Assembly: GCA_020072785.1 (NCBI GenBank)
Contig: JAIQGG010000001.1
Span: 62,001-126,000 of the forward strand
Length of the DNA: 64,000 bases
Origin: Terriglobia bacterium
GTDB lineage: Bacteria; Acidobacteriota; Terriglobia; Acidiferrales; UBA7541
Direction of reading: 5' to 3'
The notes beneath the pieces were generated by a model, which saw only the letters and a list, made by a program, of their open reading frames with translations, had not been told where the DNA came from and did not search any database. The position numbers were made by a program, and so were the translations under genes. Shown here piece after piece: positions 58,010 to 64,000 of the stretch. Within the stretch, counting starts at the first letter, position 1; each line of letters starts with the position of its first letter.

Positions 58010-60979
58010 GTGGCCGCTTCCACTCCGCTTCCGCCCCTCGATCTGGCTGCCGCACGCGCGCGCGTCCTGGAGATTCTACGCGCCCTGCTCGAAGAGCTGG
58101 GCAGCCAGGGCGCCCTGCCGATCCTGTCTCCCGATTCGCACCTCGACCGCGACCTCGGCCTGGGCAGCCTGGAGCGCGTGGAGCTGATGGCGCGCCTGGA
58201 AAACGCCTTTGCCGTGCACCTTCCGGACAGCGTGATCGCCGACGCCGGCACCCCGGAGGAAATGGCCCGGGCGCTGCTGCGCCTCCTGCCGGGGGAAGAC
58301 GGCCCTGGCGCAGCCGCGGGCAGCCCCATTTCCGGAGTGCGCGCCGCGGTGACCGCGCAATTGCTGCATCGCGCAGCCGCGGCGGGCGCCGGGCGCATGG
58401 TGGAGGGCGCCGAGACGCTGATGGACGTCTTCCGCCACCGCGCGGTGCACGACGCCGGCCGCGCCCATCTGCACATCAACGAAGAAGGCGCCGAGAGCGG
58501 GCAAGAAATCACACTCACGTTCGGCGAGCTGCACGCCGCGGCGCAGCAGTGCGCGGCGGAACTGGCGCGCCGCGGCGTTCCCGCGGGCGGCCGCGTGGCC
58601 CTGATGCTCCCGACCTCGCGCGAATTCTTCGTCACCTTCGCCGGGATTCTCCTGGCCGGCGCGGTCCCCGTGCCCATCTACCCGCCGTTTCGCGCGGACC
58701 GCATCGAAGAGTACGCCGCGCGCCAGGCGGCCATCCTCAACAATGCCGAAGTCTGCCTGCTCCTGACCTTCCGCCGCGCCGAGGCCGTGGCCCGCCTGCT
58801 CCAGCCGCGCGTGCGCTCGCTGGCAGCCGTTGCCGACGCGCGCAAATTTCTCGCCGCCGCGGAAGCCGCGCCGCCCCCCGCGCCCGGCGCACTGCCCGCG
58901 CACCTCAGCGGCAGCCGCGCGCGCAAAGGCAGCGACCTGGCCCTGCTGCAGTACACTTCCGGCTCGACCGGCGACCCCAAGGGCGTCATGCTCACCCACG
59001 CCAACCTCCTGGCCACCATGCGGGCCATCGGCGAATCCCTGGAGCTGCGCGCCGATGACGTCGGCGTGAGCTGGCTGCCCCTGTACCACGACATGGGGCT
59101 GATTGGGGCGTGGCTCACGCTGCTCCATTTCGGCCTGCCCCTGGCGGTGATGTCTCCGCTGGCCTTCCTGACCCGCCCCGAGCGCTGGCTGTGGGCCTTC
59201 CAAAAACATCGCGGGACCATCGCCGCCGCCCCCAATTTCGCCTACGAGCTCTGCGTGCGCAAGATTGCGGACCGCGACATCGCCGGGCTGGACCTCCGCT
59301 CCTGGCGCGCCGCGCTCAATGGCGCGGAGCCCGTGCACCCAGAAACCCTGGCGCGCTTCGCCGAGCGCTTCGCCCCGCACGGCTTTCGGCCCGAGGCCAT
59401 GCTCCCGGTCTACGGCCTGGCCGAAGCCGCGCTGGCCGTGACCATGCCCCCGGTGGGCCGCGGCCCGCGCGTGGACCGCATCGAACGCGAAACCTTCGCC
59501 GCCGAAGGCCGCGCCGTCCCCGCCGCGGAGGACGACGCCACGGCCATTACCTTCGTCTCCTCGGGCCCCGCCGTGGCCGGCCACGAAGTGTGCGTCGTGG
59601 ACGAACTCGGCAACGAGCAGCCCGAGCGCCTGGAGGGTTTCCTGTGGTTCCGCGGCCCCTCGGCCACCGCCGGCTACTACCGCAACGTCGCGGCCACCGA
59701 AAAACTTTTTCCCGCCGGCCTGCCCGTTCCCGGCGGCGACTTCGCCTGGGTGAATTCCGGCGACCGCGCCTACCGCGCCGAGGGCGAGATCTACATCACC
59801 GGCCGCGTGAAGGACATCATCATCAAGGGCGGCCGCAACATCTATCCGCACGAGGTGGAAGAGATGGCCGGGCGCGCCGAAGGCATCCGCAAGGGCTGCG
59901 TGGTGGCCTTCGGCTTGCGCGACGCGGGCAGCGGCACGGAAAAACTGGTGATCGTCGCGGAATCGCGCGCCAGCGACGCCGCGGCCCGCGCCCGGATTGC
60001 CGCCGCCGTCACCGAGCGCGTGAACGAGGGCCTGGGTTTGCCGCCGGACCGCATCGAGCTGGTGCCCGCCGGCAGCATCCCCAAAACCTCCAGCGGCAAG
60101 CTGCGCCGCGACGAAACCAAGCAGCTCTATCTCGACGGCGAGCTCACCGCGCGCAAGCCCCCCGCCTGGCTGCAGATCGCGCGCCTCGGCGCCGCCGGCG
60201 CCGCGCGCAGTTCCGTGCGCGGGGTCACCACGGGCTCGCGCCGCGTCCTGCGGACGCTCTACGGCATCTACGCCGCCGTCGTGTTCTTCGTGTGGATCGT
60301 CCCGGCATGGACCATCGTGCAGTTCATCCACGACCACCGCGCCGCGGGACGCTACACCTCCGCCGCCGTGAAGCTTTTTCTCGGCCTGGCGGGCTGCCGC
60401 GTGCGCGTGGTCAACCGCGAATACCTGGAAGCGCCCGGCGCCAAGATCTACGTCTCCAATCACACCAGCTATTTCGACGTGCTCCCGCTGATGGCCGGCC
60501 TCGGGGTGCCCTACCGCTTCGTCTCCAAGATGGAAGTGCACAACATGCCCTTCATCGGCACCTTCCTGAAGAAGATGGGGCACCTGGCCTTCGACCGCAG
60601 CAACGCCGAAGCCCGCCTGCAGCAGGAGCAGGAGATGGAAGAGCTGCTGCGCCGCGGCGAATCCATTTTCGTTTTTCCCGAGGGCACGTTCACCAGCGAC
60701 GACGGCATTCGCCCCTTCCAGCTCGGGGCTTTCAAGGCCGCGGTGGCCACCGGCGTGCCCCTCGTGCCCGTCTCGCTCGCCGGTACCCGCAAGTTCCTCC
60801 GCGACGGCACCTTTCTCCCGCGCCCCAGCCGCGTCACCATCACCCTCTCCCCGCCCATCCGCCCGCAGAACTCCAGCATTGCCGCTTCCGGAGAATCCGC
60901 GGACTGGCACGAGCTGATCCGCCTGCGCGATGCCTGCCGCACCGCCATCGTCGAGCATTCCGGCGAGTCGTTGCTCTAA
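58010..60979 (+). CDS. ACP / fatty acyl-AMP ligase / PlsC acyltransferase fusion
   Basis: This encodes 989 residues from GTG 58010 (TTG 57998 possible). Residues 10-90 are an acyl carrier protein with the phosphopantetheine serine Ser53 in LGLGSLERVEL. About 120-705 is a FAAL-type adenylating enzyme: QYTSGSTGDPKGVMLTH, SWLPLYHDMGLIGAW, GDRAYRAEGEIYITGRVKD, TSSGKLRRDET. A membrane segment near 750 leads to a PlsC domain (about 780-985) with NHTSYFD, FPEGTF and VPVSLAG. The protein could activate a fatty acid as acyl-AMP, load it on its own ACP and transfer it to a lipid acceptor at the membrane. It resembles Aas in outline but has an integral ACP. The acceptor is unknown. Confidence 0.9.
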   Translation: MAASTPLPPLDLAAARARVLEILRALLEELGSQGALPILSPDSHLDRDLGLGSLERVELMARLENAFAVHLPDSVIADAGTPEEMARALLRLLPGEDGPGAAAGSPISGVRAAVTAQLLHRAAAAGAGRMVEGAETLMDVFRHRAVHDAGRAHLHINEEGAESGQEITLTFGELHAAAQQCAAELARRGVPAGGRVALMLPTSREFFVTFAGILLAGAVPVPIYPPFRADRIEEYAARQAAILNNAEVCLLLTFRRAEAVARLLQPRVRSLAAVADARKFLAAAEAAPPPAPGALPAHLSGSRARKGSDLALLQYTSGSTGDPKGVMLTHANLLATMRAIGESLELRADDVGVSWLPLYHDMGLIGAWLTLLHFGLPLAVMSPLAFLTRPERWLWAFQKHRGTIAAAPNFAYELCVRKIADRDIAGLDLRSWRAALNGAEPVHPETLARFAERFAPHGFRPEAMLPVYGLAEAALAVTMPPVGRGPRVDRIERETFAAEGRAVPAAEDDATAITFVSSGPAVAGHEVCVVDELGNEQPERLEGFLWFRGPSATAGYYRNVAATEKLFPAGLPVPGGDFAWVNSGDRAYRAEGEIYITGRVKDIIIKGGRNIYPHEVEEMAGRAEGIRKGCVVAFGLRDAGSGTEKLVIVAESRASDAAARARIAAAVTERVNEGLGLPPDRIELVPAGSIPKTSSGKLRRDETKQLYLDGELTARKPPAWLQIARLGAAGAARSSVRGVTTGSRRVLRTLYGIYAAVVFFVWIVPAWTIVQFIHDHRAAGRYTSAAVKLFLGLAGCRVRVVNREYLEAPGAKIYVSNHTSYFDVLPLMAGLGVPYRFVSKMEVHNMPFIGTFLKKMGHLAFDRSNAEARLQQEQEMEELLRRGESIFVFPEGTFTSDDGIRPFQLGAFKAAVATGVPLVPVSLAGTRKFLRDGTFLPRPSRVTITLSPPIRPQNSSIAASGESADWHELIRLRDACRTAIVEHSGESLL

Positions 60980-60990
60980 GCGGCGCGCGC

Positions 60991-61776
60991 TCACTGCATC
61001 CGGTAAATCACCTCGATGGTTGTCTCCACCTCGACCGCCTGGCCGTTGAGGATCGTCGGGAGGTAGTGCCACTGCCGCACCGCTTCCAGCGCCGACTGGT
61101 AGAAAGACGGATCGCCGCTGATCACCTGCAAGGCCTGAATGCTCCCATCAGTGGCAATGATGGCGCGCAGTTCCACGCGCCCGCCGCGGTGGATCTGGCT
61201 CATCAGCGGCGGATAGCGCGGCTCGACGCGCCGCACCAGCATGGCCGGCTTCAGCGTGCCGATGATGCGCCGAGTTGTTGGAGTGGTTGCGGGAGGCGGT
61301 GGTGGCGGAACGCGGCGCGAATCGTCGCCCGTATACGGAATCCCATGCGGATCGCCCCAGGGAACTCCCGGCCCGACCGGTCCAACGGGAAAATTGAAAT
61401 CACTGGGCGGCGTTTCGCCGGGTTCGGAGTTTGCTGTGGGAGGATGATTGGGGATCACGTTCGGCGGGCAGAACGCGCAGACCGCCGGGCGCTTTGTGCC
61501 GCTCGGGCGCTGCGCCGCGTCCGGTCGACGCTGCGGACTGCCGAATACATCCACGATCCCTTGCCGGCTGCCGGCCAGCGCGATGCGCTCCGAGCTCCAG
61601 AGCAGCGGCACCAGGATCACCGCCGCGAGCGCCGCGCCTTGCAGAAACAGTGAAAATCCCAGCGCCTTGCGCCGCGCCCGCTGGGCCTGGGCCAGCTGCG
61701 CGGCATCGCCTTCGACCAGACAGCCACTCAGGGAACCGGGAAACTCTTGGCGAACAGCTTGGTGTTGGACAGGCAT
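60991..61776 (-). CDS. TonB-like energy transducer
   Basis: This encodes 261 residues from ATG 61776, GGAGG upstream; an extension to 61992 is unsupported. One membrane helix (about 36-56, LGFSLFLQGAALAAVILVPLL) is followed by a Pro-rich periplasmic linker (PPTANSEPGETPPSDF, PPPPPPATTPTT) and the TonB C-terminal domain (VEPRYPPLMSQIHRGGRVEL, SFYQSALEAVRQWHYLP). It may power TonB receptors such as the two in this window. No exbB/exbD nearby. Confidence 0.85.
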   Translation of the reverse strand: MPVQHQAVRQEFPGSLSGCLVEGDAAQLAQAQRARRKALGFSLFLQGAALAAVILVPLLWSSERIALAGSRQGIVDVFGSPQRRPDAAQRPSGTKRPAVCAFCPPNVIPNHPPTANSEPGETPPSDFNFPVGPVGPGVPWGDPHGIPYTGDDSRRVPPPPPPATTPTTRRIIGTLKPAMLVRRVEPRYPPLMSQIHRGGRVELRAIIATDGSIQALQVISGDPSFYQSALEAVRQWHYLPTILNGQAVEVETTIEVIYRMQ

Positions 61777-62087
61777 CGCACACCTCCACAAGAGTTGCCC
61801 CGCGAACAGACGCTTTTTCCCGTGGCGCCAGTCTCCGGCCTGCTCGTTCCCTCCGGAAACCGGCGCCGCGTTCGCAGGGTTGCGAGGGTGCGCGCGTCCT
61901 CCTAGCGTTGGACACCGCGCCGCGGCACAAGTTCCCCGGGCGGCGGCATACGGACAATGCTGGCGATTCCAAATGATGTGGAAGATTTCCACAATACGCT
62001 GATTCTACGGGAGTTAAAATTCTGTACCCGCGACGCTCTGCGCCGCATCTCTGTTAGTGAGAGTCATCCCCAGGAGGAAGTAGCCCC
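61777..62087. other. 311-base divergent intergenic region
   Basis: No gene is supported between the TonB-like gene and the zinc-ribbon gene. AGGAGG at its end serves the latter. I see no strong promoter, though an AT-rich part near 61970-62020 is suggestive. Confidence 0.4.
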
Positions 62088-62402
62088 ATGACCCGGCAGT
62101 ACAAAGAGACGGTGGGCGTGCGCCGCACCGGTTGGGCGGCGTTGGACCGCGATCCGCAAGAGGACAAAGTGGAGTTCACCTGTCCGCACTGCGGCGAACG
62201 CGGCAGCAAGACGGCGCGTCGCGAACGCGCTCTGTATCACTTCACGGACGGCTTCCTGCAGGATCTGCAAGGCGAGGTCACGCAGTGCCGCTCGTGCGGC
62301 CACTCGATGCGCGTCGTCCCGGTAGTGCTCTTGCACGATCAGGACGAAGCACGGCGCTTCGAAGCCGTGTTCAGCGAAGAGCTGGCCACCAGCGCTCCCT
62401 GA
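62088..62402 (+). CDS. Zinc-ribbon protein
   Basis: This encodes 104 residues. A zinc ribbon is evident with CPHCGERG and CRSCGHSM, 37 residues apart, and no membrane part. Such small proteins may bind RNA or polymerase. The function is unknown. AGGAGG stands eleven bases before the ATG. Confidence 0.75.
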   Translation: MTRQYKETVGVRRTGWAALDRDPQEDKVEFTCPHCGERGSKTARRERALYHFTDGFLQDLQGEVTQCRSCGHSMRVVPVVLLHDQDEARRFEAVFSEELATSAP

Positions 62403-62477
62403 AGCACGCCGAAACAATTCGGGGCGCAGGCACCTGGCCGGGCCCCATTGCTTGCGCAGAACTATACCTGCCTGCTG

Positions 62478-62807
62478 CTAACGCTCATCGCGATCGCCAT
62501 CATCCCAATCGCGCCCGTGGTGCCGGCGCCGCCCCTCCTCGCGCCGGCGCTCCTGCTCCTGCCAGCAGCGCTCGCGCTCCTCGCGCAGCTCATGCCGCCA
62601 GTGATTCGCTTGCCGGCTGTAGTAGCCGTGGCGCTCGATGACGATTTCCAGTTTCCACGCGGCGCGCTGCACGCGGCGCTGGCAATCCGTCCGGTCGTGC
62701 GCTTGCGCGCTGCCGGCGCCCGCGAACAGGAAAAAGCCGCCCAGTACCGCCGCGGCCAGGGCCGCCTGCCCGAATCGTTTCTGCATGGAATCGCGCAATG
62801 CGTGCAT
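62478..62807 (-). CDS. Small secreted Arg/Glu-rich protein
   Basis: This encodes 109 residues from ATG 62807, GGAGG upstream. After a signal peptide (AALAAAVLGGFFLFAGAGSAQA) the mature part is a charged helix rich in Arg, Glu, His and Trp (DCQRRVQRAAWKLE, RHELREERERCWQEQE, RRHHGRDWDDGDRDER). Its two cysteines could form a disulfide. It may be a periplasmic helical protein; the family is not recognised. Confidence 0.7.
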   Translation of the reverse strand: MHALRDSMQKRFGQAALAAAVLGGFFLFAGAGSAQAHDRTDCQRRVQRAAWKLEIVIERHGYYSRQANHWRHELREERERCWQEQERRREEGRRRHHGRDWDDGDRDER

Positions 62808-62999
62808 GAACCCCTCCCGGGCTATTCCTCCCGGGCGGGGGCGGGGGAATGTCTGATTCATCGAACACGGCGGCAGGGAAAAACTCTCGCGGGGAGTGGG
62901 AGGGTGAAAACTTTTGTTGTTTATGCAGCAGCGCCGTGCGGAATTTATCCCGGCCATGCCGGAAGGCTGAGGCTACCAGATGATGCCAAAAGACAGGCC

Positions 63000-63872
63000 T
63001 CAGTACGCTTGCAGGAAGGAATCGAGCTTCATGTGGTACTTCTCGAGGCCGCCGCGGATGTGGTCGAATGCTTCGTCCACGGTATCCGCGAACTGCAGCA
63101 GCTTGTACTCCTCCTCGCGGATTGTGCCCCAGCGCAGAAAGGCCTTCCAGTTCATCACTTCATCCCAGTATTTGCGGCCATAGATCAGCACGATGTTGTG
63201 CCGGGGGATCTTCCCGGTCTGCAGCAGCGTGAGCATCTCCCACAGTTCGTCCATGGTGCCGAAGCCGCCGGGAAACACGATCAGGGCCTTGGCGATCTGC
63301 GCGAACCACAGTTTGCGCATGAAGAAATAGTGGAAATTGAAGCTCAGCTCCGGACTGATGAAAGGATTCGCGTACTGTTCGTGGGGCAGCTCGATGGACA
63401 GACCGATGGACTTCCCGCCGGCTTCGATAGCCCCGCGGTTCGCGGCCTCCATGATGCCCGGGCCGCCGCCGGAGCAGATCACGAAACGCCGCGGCTTGGG
63501 ACCGAGGGTCAGCGCCCAGGTGGTGATCTTGTGCGAGAGCTGGCGCGCCTCTTCGTAGTAGCGCGACATTTCGACCGAGCTCTTCGCGTGACGCAGCGCC
63601 GCGCGGTGTGCCGGGCGTTCCGCCGCAGGCAGCTTGGCTTCGCGCACATGCTTCAGCCGCGTCAGGCGGGCCGCCGCCGTCTCGTGCGCTTCGATGCGCG
63701 CCGAGCCGAACATCACGATGGTGTCGCCGATACCTTGCTTCTTGAGCTGCACCAGAGGATGGAGATATTCGGAGAGGATACGGATCGGCCGCGCGGGAAT
63801 GCTTTTCAAGAATCTTGCATCTTCGTGAGGCGCGGGCGGTGCATGCGTCGGCTTCGGGCGGGAATGGGACAT
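63000..63872 (-). CDS. LOG-family (TIGR00730) Rossmann-fold protein
   Basis: This encodes 290 residues from ATG 63872, GGAGG upstream. The cytokinin-riboside phosphoribohydrolase family motifs are present: GGGPGIMEAANRGA and PGGFGTMDELWE. Such enzymes hydrolyse nucleotide 5'-monophosphates to base and ribose-5-phosphate. The N-terminal 50 residues are an extension with Pro/His. The active residues (Arg and Glu in the motifs) are retained. The substrate in this organism is unknown. Confidence 0.93.
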   Translation of the reverse strand: MSHSRPKPTHAPPAPHEDARFLKSIPARPIRILSEYLHPLVQLKKQGIGDTIVMFGSARIEAHETAAARLTRLKHVREAKLPAAERPAHRAALRHAKSSVEMSRYYEEARQLSHKITTWALTLGPKPRRFVICSGGGPGIMEAANRGAIEAGGKSIGLSIELPHEQYANPFISPELSFNFHYFFMRKLWFAQIAKALIVFPGGFGTMDELWEMLTLLQTGKIPRHNIVLIYGRKYWDEVMNWKAFLRWGTIREEEYKLLQFADTVDEAFDHIRGGLEKYHMKLDSFLQAY

Positions 63873-64000
63873 GGGGCTTCCTCCAGAATGCAGCGACATT
63901 CATTCTAGGAGCTGGTGTGACCCGCGGCAACGATTCCCGCCGCCCCTGCGTCCTATTGGGTACACTGCAATAGCACGGATGGACCTAGTTCCGACCCGCT

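Noticed and set aside
58076-61072. A 998-residue open frame on the minus strand over the FAAL gene
   Set aside because: It is a shadow of the plus-strand gene; translation is His/Gly/Ala-rich with no family motif, as usual opposite high-GC genes.
62448-63908. A 486-residue plus-strand open frame at the right end
   Set aside because: It spans two minus-strand genes with clear motifs (LOG family) and has no motifs itself.
1-64000. tRNA or rRNA genes
   Set aside because: No cloverleaf-like segment or rRNA sequence was recognised by eye in the intergenic gaps; a tRNAscan run would be decisive.

Overview
The window is a high-GC bacterial chromosome segment, almost certainly from an Acidobacteriota member (inference). 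The signs are two very large Oar-type TonB-dependent receptors with an N-terminal carboxypeptidase-regulatory domain, a secreted GloVer-repeat protein, a CGNR zinc-finger regulator, ABM and DinB proteins, bactofilin, and many GTG/TTG starts. It is a core chromosomal region with one IS30-family insertion. I saw no phage genes, CRISPR array, rRNA or tRNA.

Layout. 0.3-8 kb: bicupin protein, TonB-dependent receptor, small membrane-anchored protein, GreA, isoaspartyl peptidase, outer-membrane barrel protein. 8.4-16.8 kb: an EF-G-like GTPase with altered G motifs, a three-gene phosphorelay operon headed by a histidine kinase with a complete ethylene-binding domain, a Cys/Met-metabolism PLP enzyme, a degenerate GGDEF protein and two small coupled genes. 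16.8-21.6 kb: cold-shock protein, MltD-type transglycosylase, a bipolar acidic/Lys-rich protein, and a HipA-like kinase next to a DUF3037 protein. 21.8-27.8 kb: a minus-strand operon lpdA-lipB-E1alpha-E1beta-E2 for a 2-oxoacid dehydrogenase and its lipoylation. 28-34 kb: CGNR regulator, a frameshifted ABM gene, two DinB proteins, an acetoacetate-decarboxylase-like gene, two secreted proteins and ffh. This stretch carries two duplicated gene 3' ends lying downstream of the intact genes with other genes in between. 34.5-44 kb: PH-domain membrane protein, lipoprotein, second TonB receptor, membrane protein, Tat-exported aminotransferase-V protein, IS30 element, GloVer protein.

44.2-54.3 kb is an origin-proximal type of neighbourhood: rpmH-rnpA-yidD-yidC-jag, then selD (a selenoprotein whose UGA codon is read through) coupled to a YdjM-type membrane protein, a CPBP protease, rsmG, a cluster of three parS sites, parA-parB and a bactofilin. 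dnaA, mnmE and mnmG are not in the window. 54.4-64 kb: purD, a MOSC protein, a lipoprotein, a pentapeptide-repeat protein, a three-domain ACP / fatty-acyl-AMP ligase / PlsC acyltransferase, a TonB-like protein, a zinc-ribbon protein, a small secreted protein and a LOG-family protein.

The most notable items are: (1) the Sec-containing SelD with a bSECIS-like hairpin, whose true start lies 84 bases upstream of the start an ORF caller would give; (2) the ethylene-receptor-like kinase operon; (3) repeated 3'-end duplications flanking small gene cassettes; (4) a dispersed palindromic repeat family (core TGACCGCGAAGCGGTCA) with eight copies; (5) the HipA-like/DUF3037 pair; (6) the ACP-FAAL-PlsC fusion.
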